Positions 42,651 to 52,158 are shown, counted from the stretch's first letter. The stretch is 64,000 nucleotides of DNA from CAZERD01 sp964515405 (GCA_964515405.1 CAZERD010000001.1:30625-94624); one strand, 5' to 3'. Notes: a model not told the origin generated them from the letters alone. Numbers and translations are program-made.

Positions 42651-43807
42651 AGGGGTATTTTGGGAAGTATGGAGGGAGATTTGTCCCTGAGACCCTTATT
42701 CCGGCTTTGGATCAGTTGGAACGGGCCTTTGAACTGTTCAAGAAGGACAGGGTGAGTCTTGAGAAGCTTCAGAGGTATCTTGAGGATTATGCAGGTAGGC
42801 CTACGCCTCTGTACTTTGCTGCGAATCTCAGCGAGAAATTGGGATTTGAAATTTATCTAAAGAGAGAAGACCTGCTTCATTCTGGTGCGCATAAGATAAA
42901 CAACACTCTTGGGCAGGCTATGCTTGCGAGGTTCATGGGTAAGGAACGGATTATAGCCGAGACAGGTGCAGGTCAGCATGGTGTGGCAACTGCGACAGCG
43001 GCAGCCGTGTTTGGTATCGAGTGTGTTGTATATATGGGTCAGGTTGATATGGAAAGACAGGCTATAAATGTTGATAGGATGAGACTGCTTGGTGCTGAGG
43101 TTGTGCCTGTTGAGAAAGGTTCAAGAACACTAAGGAGCGCTATAAATGAGGCCCTGAGGGATTGGGTGAGAAATGTACAAACCACCCATTATCTCATAGG
43201 TAGCGTTGTTGGTCCTCATCCGTTTCCCTCCATTGTTTCTTATTTTCAATCTGTGATAGGCAGAGAAACGAGAGAGCAATTTTTGGAACTGAAGGGTAGG
43301 CTTCCGGATGTTGTTGTGGCGTGTGTTGGGGGTGGTAGTAATGCAATAGGTATATTTGGGACTTTTGTTGGAGATGAAGTTGAGCTTATAGGTGTTGAGG
43401 CGGGGGGTGAGTCGCTTGTGGCGGGCATGAACGCTGCTACTCTTGTTACCGGATCGCCTGGAATACTCCACGGGGCATTGAGTTATCTTCTGCAGGATGA
43501 ATATGGGGAAGTTCTCGAGACCCGCTCTGTGTCCGCTGGACTTGACTATCCTGGTGTTGGGCCGGAGCATAGTTATCTGAAGGATTCGGGTAGGGTAAGG
43601 TATGATGTATGCTTTGATTCTGAGGCTCTTGAGGGTTTCAGGTTGCTGTCCAGATTAGAAGGTATAGTACCAGCCCTTGAAAGTGCCCATGCCATCGGGT
43701 ATCTGATTAAGCACAGGGATATGTTTTTGGGGAGAGTTGTTGTGGTTAATCTTTCTGGCAGGGGTGATAAGGATATTGGGATAGTAAGAGGGAGGGGAAT
43801 GATATGA
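42647..43807 (+). CDS. trpB: Tryptophan synthase beta chain (TrpB1 type)
   Basis: 386 residues. GKYGGRFVPETL, GRPTPLYFAANLSEKLG, the PLP lysine in SGAHKINNTLGQA, ETGAGQHGVATATAAA and the phosphate loop CVGGGSNAIGIF are complete. It forms the alpha-beta channelled complex with TrpA. It overlaps trpA by 4 bases. Confidence 0.98.
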   Translation: MKGYFGKYGGRFVPETLIPALDQLERAFELFKKDRVSLEKLQRYLEDYAGRPTPLYFAANLSEKLGFEIYLKREDLLHSGAHKINNTLGQAMLARFMGKERIIAETGAGQHGVATATAAAVFGIECVVYMGQVDMERQAINVDRMRLLGAEVVPVEKGSRTLRSAINEALRDWVRNVQTTHYLIGSVVGPHPFPSIVSYFQSVIGRETREQFLELKGRLPDVVVACVGGGSNAIGIFGTFVGDEVELIGVEAGGESLVAGMNAATLVTGSPGILHGALSYLLQDEYGEVLETRSVSAGLDYPGVGPEHSYLKDSGRVRYDVCFDSEALEGFRLLSRLEGIVPALESAHAIGYLIKHRDMFLGRVVVVNLSGRGDKDIGIVRGRGMI

Positions 43808-44511
43808 AATGCAAGCTTGGTATATATCTCATGTGCTGTTATCCTGATGTGGATGAATTCATTGAGGCTGTTAACATCTTGGAAGGGTATGGAATTGATT
43901 TTCTTGAAGTAGGGTTCCCGTTCACAGATCCTGTGGCAGATGGTCCGGTGATAGAGGAAGCAGCGTTTTCTGTCCTCAGTAGGTACAGCTTGGATGATTG
44001 TTTTGGGATGTTTGAGAAGGTTAGGGTTCTATACTCTGGGAAATTGTATATTATGACTTATTCCAACATTGTTTATCGACTGGGAGCGAAGGAATTTGCT
44101 CTGAGGATAAATGGTGCCGATGGGGTTATACTCCCGGATTTGCCCTTTGATGAAAGATGGTTGTTTGAATCCGAGTTTAGGGAGAAAGGGATTCCTTTGG
44201 TGAGATTTGTCACGCCTGAGAACTCCATTGAGGATATAAACAGAATTGTTCATGGAGCAGAGGGTTTTATATACTTTGTATCTGTTAGGGGTACAACTGG
44301 TGGTGTTTTTGATGTAAACAAAGATACCCTGGAGAAGGTGAGCTATGTTCGTAGCATAGCTGGTATTGATGTAATTTTGGGTTTTGGAATAAAAACGCGA
44401 GATGAAATGCTTAGAGCGTGTAGAGTAGCTGATGGCGTGGTTGTAGGCACTGCAGCCATTGAGTCCCTGAAGAGGTGTAGGTTTAGAGAGTTTATTGGTG
44501 AAGTTATTTAG
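43804..44511 (+). CDS. trpA: Tryptophan synthase alpha chain, short form
   Basis: 235 residues, about 25-30 shorter than common TrpA. The catalytic glutamate and aspartate are present in FLEVGFPFTDPVADGPVI. VILPDLPFDE, YFVSVRGTTGG and VGTAAIE complete the barrel. The C-terminus ends soon after the last strand. It closes the trp pathway genes; the NERD gene begins within its last codons. Confidence 0.94.
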   Translation: MKCKLGIYLMCCYPDVDEFIEAVNILEGYGIDFLEVGFPFTDPVADGPVIEEAAFSVLSRYSLDDCFGMFEKVRVLYSGKLYIMTYSNIVYRLGAKEFALRINGADGVILPDLPFDERWLFESEFREKGIPLVRFVTPENSIEDINRIVHGAEGFIYFVSVRGTTGGVFDVNKDTLEKVSYVRSIAGIDVILGFGIKTRDEMLRACRVADGVVVGTAAIESLKRCRFREFIGEVI

Positions 44512-45376
44512 GAGATTTCTTAGATTATTTTCCACTGTTGGTTCTGATCCCAAACGTGTTTTCGGAACAGCCGGAGAAGAGTATGTCGTGGGTGTCTTGT
44601 CCTCTTTGGGATATTGCTTATTTGTCAATAGGATTATACCGCATCCTTACAAGCCTCACAGATACATAGAATCGGATGTAGTAGTGTATTCTGATTCATG
44701 TGTGTTCTGTGTGGAAGTTAAAAGGTATAGAGGTAGGGTGTTTAAGGTGGAGGATGGGATTGTTCAAGAGACGGAATGTAAAGCTTATGAGCGTGGCAGA
44801 GGGAAAGTATATAGGGCTAAGAGGTTAAAAGATCCCATGGTCCAGAGCAGGTTTTTTACGAGAACACTTAGGGAGATGCTTGTTTCTCAGGATGATAGAT
44901 TTAGGAGGATAAATTTTATCCCGGTTGTTGTTTTCCTTGAGGAAGCTGATGTTTCGTCTATCCATTCCTTTGAAAGAGGTGTGATTTATGCCTATGAACT
45001 TCCTGATTTCATACGTTCCCACCTTAGGTCAGGTGGATCCTATGATTGGGTGGTAAAGGCGCTTGAGGGTTTGAAGGGTTTTGATGTTGTTGTTGATAGA
45101 AGTGGGTTTGGAATTAAAGGGTTGATAGTTGGGGATGTATTCAAGTGTGAGTCGCGGAGCGGGAGAGTGGAGGAGAATTTGAGTTTAGTGAAGCTTATTG
45201 AAATTATGCCAGGTGGATTGTTTTCTTCTTGTGATAAAGTAAGACTGACGAGAAAAGATGGTTTCAAAGAGGAGTTTTGTTGTGTTGATGGTTATGTGGA
45301 TATCGATGTCTTTGGTGAAAGACGGAGGTATTTTTTGAGGAATATTCTATCCGTTGTTGTAAATAGCAGGATTTGA
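44498..45376 (+). CDS. NERD-domain protein
   Basis: 292 residues from a GTG at 44498; a TTG at 44495 is also possible and no good ribosome site is seen. Residues about 22-135 carry the NERD pattern: GTAGEEYVVGVLSSLGYCLFVNRI, ESDVVVYSDSCVFCVEVKRYRGRV. That is a nuclease-like core with the glutamate-x-lysine pair. The C-terminal half (about 180-290) is not recognised; its end resembles a small beta domain. It has no signal peptide. It overlaps trpA and is probably expressed with the trp operon, though nothing links the functions. Confidence 0.75.
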   Translation: MKLFRRFLRLFSTVGSDPKRVFGTAGEEYVVGVLSSLGYCLFVNRIIPHPYKPHRYIESDVVVYSDSCVFCVEVKRYRGRVFKVEDGIVQETECKAYERGRGKVYRAKRLKDPMVQSRFFTRTLREMLVSQDDRFRRINFIPVVVFLEEADVSSIHSFERGVIYAYELPDFIRSHLRSGGSYDWVVKALEGLKGFDVVVDRSGFGIKGLIVGDVFKCESRSGRVEENLSLVKLIEIMPGGLFSSCDKVRLTRKDGFKEEFCCVDGYVDIDVFGERRRYFLRNILSVVVNSRI

Positions 45377-45390
45377 CTTTTGAGTGTTAA

Positions 45391-46056
45391 ATGTGTAGAA
45401 GTTCAGAGGTGAATGGTAGTACTTCTGCCCGTAGATGGTTGCTGGGTTTTATAGCTCTGACGTTTATAGCGATAGGGGGATATTTTGTATACTTCCAGGC
45501 TTTTGGTAATTTCCATGTGGTTACGCCAGGTGAGCTATATCGTTCAGCCCAGCTTTCTGAAACCCAGTTTGAGTATTATATAAAGAAGTACCATATAAGG
45601 AGTGTTTTGAACCTTAGAGGAGCCCATCCTCATAGTGTTTGGTACAAGGAAGAGATAGATGTGTGTAGAGAACTCCATGTTAGACATTATGATTTTGGTA
45701 TCTCAGCTATTCATCGGGTTTCTATAGGACAGATGCAGGAGATAATAGACTTACTTAGGAAGGCTCCAAAGCCCATACTTATACACTGCAGGGGAGGTTC
45801 TGATAGGAGTGGTCTTGTGGCTGCCCTCTGGGAGTTTGCGGTAATGCACAAACCGCCGAGTGTGGCTGTCAAGCAGCTTTCCATATGGTATGGGCATTTT
45901 CCGTATTTTGGAAACGAAACTGTTGCTATGGATCAAAGTTTCTGGAATTATGTTCACTATGTTGAAAGTGATACTTTCTCTAGGAGGGTTGTTCTGGTAC
46001 TTTCGTTGGTTTTACTTGAGTCCTTCAAAATCGTAACACCATTCAAATTTGACTGA
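45391..46056 (+). CDS. Membrane-anchored dual-specificity-type phosphatase
   Basis: 221 residues. One membrane segment (about 15-38, WLLGFIALTFIAIGGYFVYF) is followed by LYRSAQLSETQFEYYIKKY, SVLNLRGAHP and the phosphatase loop ILIHCRGGSDRSGLVAALW (Cys and Arg of HCxxGxxR). The conserved acid is probably in HYDFGISAIH. It likely acts outside the inner membrane on phosphoprotein or phospholipid. The last 45 bases overlap the convergent GT39 gene, and the tail after the fold is hydrophobic. Confidence 0.8.
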   Translation: MCRSSEVNGSTSARRWLLGFIALTFIAIGGYFVYFQAFGNFHVVTPGELYRSAQLSETQFEYYIKKYHIRSVLNLRGAHPHSVWYKEEIDVCRELHVRHYDFGISAIHRVSIGQMQEIIDLLRKAPKPILIHCRGGSDRSGLVAALWEFAVMHKPPSVAVKQLSIWYGHFPYFGNETVAMDQSFWNYVHYVESDTFSRRVVLVLSLVLLESFKIVTPFKFD

Positions 46057-47460
46057 ATAGAGTTCTTGTCCTTGGACTTTTATGTGCATAAGCTTGACCA
46101 ACTTGTATCTCCTGCACTTTGCATATTCTTTCAAAGGTTTGTTTTCATATGAAAATATGATGAACAGCAGGTCATAACCCCTGAGTTCTTTGAGTTTCTT
46201 TTTTTCCCATAGCATGAACTGGTCTATCTTGTTTTGCATAACGTACACGCTGCTTTTGAATCCATCCTTCATATTGTAGAACATGGTTCTTGAGCCAAAG
46301 GTCCAGTGCTCCACGGCTATAGCTTTTTTGGTGTTTTTGTCTTTTGAGAGCAAATGGTTTGCTGTGTTCATTATCGTAGGGTATCCGAAAAGATCCCTGA
46401 AGGGAGATTTATCCTTTGGGAATCTTATATACTGGAATACAAGTACCGAGGAGGCGAAGAGAAAAGCGAGCACGGTTATATATACAGAAGCTTTGACGAA
46501 CGTTCTCAATTTTTTGCTTTCAAGGGCGAAGACTATGCCTGTGGGTATCATGAGCATGTAGAATACCGAGTCCCAGTGGGGTAGTGTGGTTGAAGTCAAG
46601 GATGCGTATACGAAGAATACAAGTATGAACCCTCCTATGAGGGCTGAAAGCAGGGCAAAATCGTTATTGGATTTTAGAGACCTTACGAGCCCGTATATGG
46701 CAAGTATAAAGTAGAATGGGCTGTAGGCCCCGAATTGATAAGCCATGGATCTGAAGAAATCCAGCCAGTGGATACCATGTTTTATTACGTGCCCGAATTG
46801 GTATTGGAAGCTTATGAAACTGTGCGTGTAGTTCCAGTATATTACGGGTGTTATAAATAGAATGCCTATGATTATGGTTAGCAGTATCTTTGGTGTGAAA
46901 ATTACGTCGGTCCTTTTTTTGAGTAGCACGAATGCTAAGAGTGGTGGTATGAAGAGAATTGCTGTATATTTGGATAGTCCTGAAAGTCCAAGCAGTATTC
47001 CGAGCAGCAGGTAATTTTCAGTGTTACCGCTCTTAAGTATTTTCACGCTTATGAGTACTATTCCTATGGATAGGGGCAAGAGCAAACTGTCGGGGAGGAA
47101 CATGAATGACAGGACAAATAGGAGGAAGGAAGAGTTTATACCCACTACGGCCATAAGTTTGGCTGTTTCTTCTTTTGTTATTTTTCCCATGAGCTCATAT
47201 ATAAGGTAGGAGTCCAGTATTGATAGTAGTATAGAGGGCATCCTTACCGTTAATTCGGACATTCCGAAGAGCTTTAGAAATAATCCTTCTATCCAGCCGA
47301 CGAGGGGTGGATGGTCAAGGTAACTCAGTGCTAAGAATTTACCGTATAGTGCGTAGTGAGCTTCATCCACTCCGAGTCCTGTCTTCGTGGAGATTATTAC
47401 TCTTACCAATGTGAAGAATCCTATTATGAGGGATAGAGTAATGATAGGCCTATGATTCAT
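46012..47460 (-). CDS. GT39/PMT-like glycosyltransferase (ArnT type)
   Basis: 482 residues with about ten membrane segments. The first loop holds the catalytic-acid-type DEAHYALYGKFLALSYLDHPPLVGW. LGLSGLSKYTAILFIPPL and a soluble C-terminal part follow. Such enzymes transfer a sugar from a polyprenyl phosphate to lipid A or proteins at the periplasmic face. A paralogue lies at 49572-50972. It overlaps the GT9 gene by 11 bases and the phosphatase gene by 45 bases. Confidence 0.88.
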   Translation of the reverse strand: MNHRPIITLSLIIGFFTLVRVIISTKTGLGVDEAHYALYGKFLALSYLDHPPLVGWIEGLFLKLFGMSELTVRMPSILLSILDSYLIYELMGKITKEETAKLMAVVGINSSFLLFVLSFMFLPDSLLLPLSIGIVLISVKILKSGNTENYLLLGILLGLSGLSKYTAILFIPPLLAFVLLKKRTDVIFTPKILLTIIIGILFITPVIYWNYTHSFISFQYQFGHVIKHGIHWLDFFRSMAYQFGAYSPFYFILAIYGLVRSLKSNNDFALLSALIGGFILVFFVYASLTSTTLPHWDSVFYMLMIPTGIVFALESKKLRTFVKASVYITVLAFLFASSVLVFQYIRFPKDKSPFRDLFGYPTIMNTANHLLSKDKNTKKAIAVEHWTFGSRTMFYNMKDGFKSSVYVMQNKIDQFMLWEKKKLKELRGYDLLFIIFSYENKPLKEYAKCRRYKLVKLMHIKVQGQELYSVKFEWCYDFEGLK

Positions 47461-48655
47461 CTATCTCCCTTTCGATCAGTGAGAATACGTATTCGGGTTT
47501 TATCGTCTTTAGGCAAATGTTATCTGTGCATGGTGTTTTTCTGTGGTTGTATGCGCTCACACAGGGTGAGCATGCAAGGTTTGCGTATATTGGTGTGGAA
47601 TTGCCTAAGGCTCCATAGAGTTCAGGTGTTTCTGGGCCAAATAGTACATAAGTGTGAAGGTCCGTGACTGAAGCAAAGTGTGGCGGTCCAGAGTCGTTCG
47701 ATATCATCAATGTGGATATGGTATACAGTTTTATTAGGTCTTCGAAGCTTATCATGCCTGATATGTTTATGCATCTTTCATTGCTTACTGTGGTGGCTAT
47801 TTTATCATTTCTTTCTCTTTCTGAAGCGCTTCCTGTTATCAATACGAGGGTTTTGGAGGTCTTTTTCAATATGAGTTTTATGAGCTTGGAGAAATGTGTT
47901 TCCGGCCATCTCCTTTGGGGTAGCAAATCGCTGGCGTTTGGATTTATTAGTATTATGCTATATGTGGTGTCGTATGGGGGGAATATGGATTTTACAAAGT
48001 CCCTGATTTGAGCTAATTCCTTCTCTTTAAAATTAACCTTTTTGAGTTTTATTTCATCGTCTCTTATTTCTTCCTTCAGGTAGGGTGTTTGATAGGATTC
48101 AGAAACCGCAGCACGGACAAGAGCCATGTAGTTTTTGGATATGTGTATATGCGGGTTGTATTCTACTCTATGTGTGAGCATGTTTCCCCTATAGAGGCCT
48201 TCGTTGAAGAAATTGAAAAAGCCTACTCGGTTTGGAGCTGGGGAAAGAGCGGTTAGTATAGCAGTGAATCTGGAGAATAGCTCTAGATCTATAACTGTAT
48301 CTATGCGCATTTTTCTCGTCCATATTATAAACCTGAGTGTATCCAGAGTGAATAACAGGAAATTGCTTTCCCTTATGGAAAATATGGCGTTCTCTGGGAC
48401 AGTTTTTAGTATCTTTAGAGATGGTTCGTTTCTTTTAAATATCACAAAGTGAATTTTTAAACCCTTATCCTTCAGAAACCTCATAGCGGGATCGGCAAGG
48501 ATGGTGCTTCCCATTTCTGATAGTTCTATAAACAGGACGTTTTTTGGTTTTTTTCTTCTCTCCAACGGCCTCAGTAACGTCTTTATTATACTGAGGAAGA
48601 AACATAGCGGTATGCCCACCCAGCGATCTATCTTTCTCATTGTGTCTACTTTCAT
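47450..48655 (-). CDS. GT9 family glycosyltransferase (heptosyltransferase-like)
   Basis: 401 residues. KNVLFIELSEMGSTILADPAMRFL, DTVIDLELFSRF, ILINPNASDLLPQRRWP, LVLITGSASERE, LMISNDSGPPHFAS and YVLFGPETPELYG follow the heptosyltransferase pattern (WaaC/WaaF class). It probably adds sugars to lipopolysaccharide core at the cytoplasmic face. GGGAGG upstream supports the start. Confidence 0.88.
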   Translation of the reverse strand: MKVDTMRKIDRWVGIPLCFFLSIIKTLLRPLERRKKPKNVLFIELSEMGSTILADPAMRFLKDKGLKIHFVIFKRNEPSLKILKTVPENAIFSIRESNFLLFTLDTLRFIIWTRKMRIDTVIDLELFSRFTAILTALSPAPNRVGFFNFFNEGLYRGNMLTHRVEYNPHIHISKNYMALVRAAVSESYQTPYLKEEIRDDEIKLKKVNFKEKELAQIRDFVKSIFPPYDTTYSIILINPNASDLLPQRRWPETHFSKLIKLILKKTSKTLVLITGSASERERNDKIATTVSNERCINISGMISFEDLIKLYTISTLMISNDSGPPHFASVTDLHTYVLFGPETPELYGALGNSTPIYANLACSPCVSAYNHRKTPCTDNICLKTIKPEYVFSLIEREIDES

Positions 48656-48667
48656 TTCTTCCTCCCG

Positions 48668-49570
48668 TTAAATGATATTCTTTTCTGATAAGAACACATA
48701 GAGCCCAGGGAGGGAAGAGATGATAAGTGCAAACCCGTACATTATAGAGACGCTCAGTATAGCGCTTTTTGATATGCCTGTTAATCCAAACAACAGTACC
48801 ATTGCAGATTCTCTCACTCCCCAACCGGCCAGCGAAATGGGTATGATTGTTAACAAAACCACAGGTGGGATGATAACAAAAAAGGCAAAAAAGTCTATAC
48901 TAAGCCCAACAGCTTTTGAAAGGAAAAATAGATCTAGAAATGTGCATATGTGGACAATAACAGAGATGATGATTATGCCTATAAACGATTTGTGTTTTAT
49001 TAGGTTTTCCGCATTGAGCGATAACTCTGGGATGATGGATAAAGCCTTTGTAGTTTTCAGGAACGAAAGCTTTTTGAATGTGGGAATGATGAAAAAACCA
49101 ACAGTTCCCAGGAAGCTTATTATTTCTATGGTTCGGTGTATCTTTGGTGGGAGTATGTGTCCAGATAGGAGCGCTATGAGATTAACCAGGGTTAGAGCGA
49201 ATAAACCTGTGATCCTGTCTAATAGCACGCCTGTGAGGGATACTCCTGTTCTGTACCCTTGTCTTTTCAGGTCTATTATCTTTAGGATATCTCCGCTTAC
49301 GCTACCGGGGAGTACTTGGTTAAAGAATGTAGCTTTGAAGTAACTTTTTATATAGAAAGTGAGCGGTTCTTTGAATCCTATAGCTGACATCAACGTGTGC
49401 CATCTTTTTGACGCTGCTGTAGTGCTCATCAACTGGAAAAAGATGGCTATCAATATGAAAAAGATGTTTGTGTGTCTTATGGTTTCTATGACGTTTTCTG
49501 GTTTTATATGTTTGAACAGAATGAGTAGTATCAGAACTGACGCTGATAGCTTGAGCAGAAATTTAACCAT
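48668..49570 (-). CDS. Flippase-like membrane protein, lysylphosphatidylglycerol synthetase TM (UPF0104) family
   Basis: 300 residues with seven or eight hydrophobic segments. YFKATFFNQVLPGSVSGDILK, GVLLDRITGLFALTL and PISLAGWGVRESAMVLLFG are the family blocks. Members take part in lipid or glycolipid handling. It lies between two glycosyltransferases, which suggests an envelope glycan role. Confidence 0.85.
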   Translation of the reverse strand: MVKFLLKLSASVLILLILFKHIKPENVIETIRHTNIFFILIAIFFQLMSTTAASKRWHTLMSAIGFKEPLTFYIKSYFKATFFNQVLPGSVSGDILKIIDLKRQGYRTGVSLTGVLLDRITGLFALTLVNLIALLSGHILPPKIHRTIEIISFLGTVGFFIIPTFKKLSFLKTTKALSIIPELSLNAENLIKHKSFIGIIIISVIVHICTFLDLFFLSKAVGLSIDFFAFFVIIPPVVLLTIIPISLAGWGVRESAMVLLFGLTGISKSAILSVSIMYGFALIISSLPGLYVFLSEKNII

Positions 49571-49571
49571 T

Positions 49572-50972
49572 CTACTTTACTCCCTTGCAGATATATACAA
49601 AGAACCTCTTTGGTAGGAAGCCTTGTTTGGTTATTGTAATTCGTTTCAGTAATTTGAAGGATAAACAGTGCTTTTTCAGGTGGAAGATCTCTTTTTTGCT
49701 CTGTGATAGTACGAGACAGTTGCTTCCTTTGGGTTTATTTTTATACCACATGCTCAGCATGCTTGTTCTTTTTGAGAAAGGGCTGTAAACAGTAGGGTGG
49801 CCGGGTAGATAAAAACTCATAAGGCTCGCAGTGGTTAGGTAATCTGCGCAGAGTTTGTAGCGCGGTTTTATCATGGTTGAGTATTCTTTTATAGCTTGTG
49901 TGTATCCGAACAGTCTATTTTGGAGATTGTATTTCGGTGGGATGTGTAAAAATAGTGGAAATTTCATTGCAAGACTCATTAGCAGGGCAAGGAGCAGTCC
50001 GGTGGTGAGTGTTCTTTTCATGTGTTTTGAGTGTATGAACCATGCCACATAGACTGTTGCACCTATGGCAGCTGGGGCATACCAGTTTATCTCCATCATC
50101 TTGAACATACCTTTGTAGAAGAAGAAGATAAACACAGTAAGAGCGCTTATCATTGTGAAGTATCTTTCTCTGTTTTTGATCCATTCTCTTGGTTTAAATA
50201 CGGATACTGCATAGATGATAAAGAATATGGGTGTCAGAAGGACAATTATCCCGCCTAAGAACTGGAGTATGTCGTTTAGGCCTATCCTTGCTCCTGTACC
50301 GTGTCTATACTGAAAGATAAAGCTTATCCAGTGGTGTGTGTAGTTCCAGTAGATTACAGGGGAAAACACAGTAAACGAGATTATTACGCTTAGCCACGGT
50401 TTCCATGTAAACAGCTTGCGAGGTTCTTTTGTTAGTAGGTACAGGAAAAAGGTCGCGGGTATGAATATGGCTGTGTACTTTGACAGTAGTGCCAATCCCA
50501 TGAATACACCGGTTGTTATGTAGAGTTTTGTTTTATTTTCGGTTATGGCTCTATAGCCAAAGTACAGGCTGATTACCCAGAACATTATTAGGGGAGCATC
50601 GTCTGTTGCAAGCGTATATCCCATCTGAGTTGCCGGTAGGGCAAGGGAAATAATAAGGGATAATAAAGCTATTCTTTCGTTAAAGAGTTTTTTTGCGAGG
50701 AGATAGAGGAATACAGAGCCTACTGAAAAACATATAACCGGCATTAATCTTACTGAAAAGACGCTTGTCCCCAGTATGGTCGTTAGCTTTATTAGGTATG
50801 CTACCATGGGGGGATGGTCGTAATAACTTAGAGCGAGGTGTTTGCTCCATAGCCAGTAGTATGCTTCATCTCCAAATAGGGGTACCGTTGTGTTGTATAT
50901 GGAGTTTCCCACGAACATGCCGATTATTAGTAGTGCGGCCACGAGATCGTGTATATGCAGTTGCTTGTTCAT
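49572..50972 (-). CDS. GT39/PMT-like glycosyltransferase, second copy
   Basis: 466 residues from the ATG at 50972, which overlaps the DUF72 stop by 4 bases; the upstream extension in the frame only shadows DUF72. GDEAYYWLWSKHLALSYYDHPPMVAYL, LGLALLSKYTAIFIPATF and SPVIYWNYTHHWISF are nearly the same as in the GT39 protein at 46012, so the two are paralogues. The predicted role is transfer of a lipid-linked sugar in the periplasm. It ends one base before the flippase-like gene. Confidence 0.88.
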   Translation of the reverse strand: MNKQLHIHDLVAALLIIGMFVGNSIYNTTVPLFGDEAYYWLWSKHLALSYYDHPPMVAYLIKLTTILGTSVFSVRLMPVICFSVGSVFLYLLAKKLFNERIALLSLIISLALPATQMGYTLATDDAPLIMFWVISLYFGYRAITENKTKLYITTGVFMGLALLSKYTAIFIPATFFLYLLTKEPRKLFTWKPWLSVIISFTVFSPVIYWNYTHHWISFIFQYRHGTGARIGLNDILQFLGGIIVLLTPIFFIIYAVSVFKPREWIKNRERYFTMISALTVFIFFFYKGMFKMMEINWYAPAAIGATVYVAWFIHSKHMKRTLTTGLLLALLMSLAMKFPLFLHIPPKYNLQNRLFGYTQAIKEYSTMIKPRYKLCADYLTTASLMSFYLPGHPTVYSPFSKRTSMLSMWYKNKPKGSNCLVLSQSKKEIFHLKKHCLSFKLLKRITITKQGFLPKRFFVYICKGVK

Positions 50973-51691
50973 GTCTCGGAGAGCATTTCCTTGAGTTGTT
51001 TGGCATTTATAACAGCATTTCCACAGAAATCGTTGTCGAAAAACACGAATCCGCCTTTTTGAAAGGATTTTATTATTTTCTTCCATTCGGAAAGTTCATC
51101 TTTGCTGTACAGAGATTTGTATAGCACTCTGGACCCGTGTAGTCTTATGTAGAAGAAATCGGCTGTGTCTTCAATTATCATTGGGTACTTCCCCGCCGTG
51201 TCTGATACGCAGGATGCTATGTTGTATTTCCTTAGTAGTTCATAGAATTCATTGCACAGGAAGGAAGAATGACGTACTTCCATAACGGTTTTTGTGTTGG
51301 TATCTAGTTGTTTGAAGAATTCATTTATGTATTGTGGTGAGAATCCGAGACTGGGCGGTAGTTGAAAAAGTAGAGCACCCAGTTTTTCTTTGAGAAGCTC
51401 GGTATCCCTGTACATGGAGTGTAGGGCTTCGCCTACGTCTCTGAGCTTTTTTATATGAGTTATGTATCGGTTTGCTTTTATAGAGAAGATGAAATTATCA
51501 GGTGTTTCTTTGTACCACTTTGTAAGTGTTGCTGGTTTTGGTCTTCTGTAGAAGGTTGCATTTATTTCAACCGTATTGAAATGCTCCGTGTAGTAGATGA
51601 ACCATCTCCTCTGGGGGAGATTCTTGGGGTAAAATACTCCCTTCCAGTGCCTGTAATTCCATCCAGATGTGCCTATTAATGTTTCTTTCAT
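50969..51691 (-). CDS. DUF72 (YecE-like) barrel protein
   Basis: 240 residues from the ATG at 51691, which overlaps the stop of the peroxiredoxin-fold gene by 4 bases. LIGTSGWNYRHWKGVFYP, TVEINATFYRRPKPATLTKWY, FIFSIKANRYITHIKKL, LLFQLPPS and the end VFFDNDFCGNAVINAKQL are the DUF72 pattern. The function of this TIM-barrel family is not settled. Confidence 0.92.
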   Translation of the reverse strand: MKETLIGTSGWNYRHWKGVFYPKNLPQRRWFIYYTEHFNTVEINATFYRRPKPATLTKWYKETPDNFIFSIKANRYITHIKKLRDVGEALHSMYRDTELLKEKLGALLFQLPPSLGFSPQYINEFFKQLDTNTKTVMEVRHSSFLCNEFYELLRKYNIASCVSDTAGKYPMIIEDTADFFYIRLHGSRVLYKSLYSKDELSEWKKIIKSFQKGGFVFFDNDFCGNAVINAKQLKEMLSET

Positions 51692-52158
51692 TGGTTTTGT
51701 AGTTCTTTTAGAACATTTAATACTGATTTCGCGTATCCGTCTACCTTGATCTTTTCCCAAATTTTTTTTACGATCCCGTCTGGGGATATTAAGTACGTGG
51801 TTCTTATTACACCTTCGTACTCTCTACCGTAGGACTTCTTTTTCCCCCAAGCTCCAAATGTTTTGAGTATGTTACTGCTTTCGTCACTTAGCAGTATTAC
51901 CCTGAGGCTGTATTTTTCTATGAAGTTTTTGTGTTTTTTGGGGGGGTCAGGACTTATTCCTATTACTATAGCTCCAGCCTTTTGAAACTCCTCTAGATGC
52001 TCCGTGAAGTCTATTGCTTCCCTAGTGTAACCCTGCGTGTTATCCTTTGGGTAGAGGTACAAAACTATCCACTTGCCAAAGAAGTTTTCAATACAGGTTT
52101 CCTTGTTATTATGGTCTTTCAAGCAAAATGTAGGGATTTTGTTGTTGGGATCTATCAT
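51688..52158 (-). CDS. Bcp/PrxQ-fold protein lacking the catalytic cysteines
   Basis: 156 residues with the peroxiredoxin Q fold: KIPTFCLKD, IVLYLYPKDNTQG, AIVIGISPDPPKKHKNFIEKY and TTYLISPDGIVKKIW. At the active site, where the family reads PGCTxEACDF, this protein reads QGYTREAIDF. Tyr44 replaces the peroxidatic cysteine (codon at 52027-52029) and Ile49 the resolving one. Only Cys12 and Cys22 remain. It cannot work as a normal thiol peroxidase, so a binding or structural role is possible. It is the first gene before DUF72 and the GT39 block. Confidence 0.88.
   Translation of the reverse strand: MIDPNNKIPTFCLKDHNNKETCIENFFGKWIVLYLYPKDNTQGYTREAIDFTEHLEEFQKAGAIVIGISPDPPKKHKNFIEKYSLRVILLSDESSNILKTFGAWGKKKSYGREYEGVIRTTYLISPDGIVKKIWEKIKVDGYAKSVLNVLKELQNQ

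Noticed and set aside
50973..51086. Extended N-terminus of the second GT39 protein
   Set aside because: These 38 codons shadow the end of the DUF72 gene; the ATG at 50972 forms a normal 4-base overlap and precedes the first membrane segment.
51692..51760. Extended N-terminus of DUF72
   Set aside because: It is the shadow of the peroxiredoxin-fold gene; the DUF72 fold starts right after the ATG at 51691.
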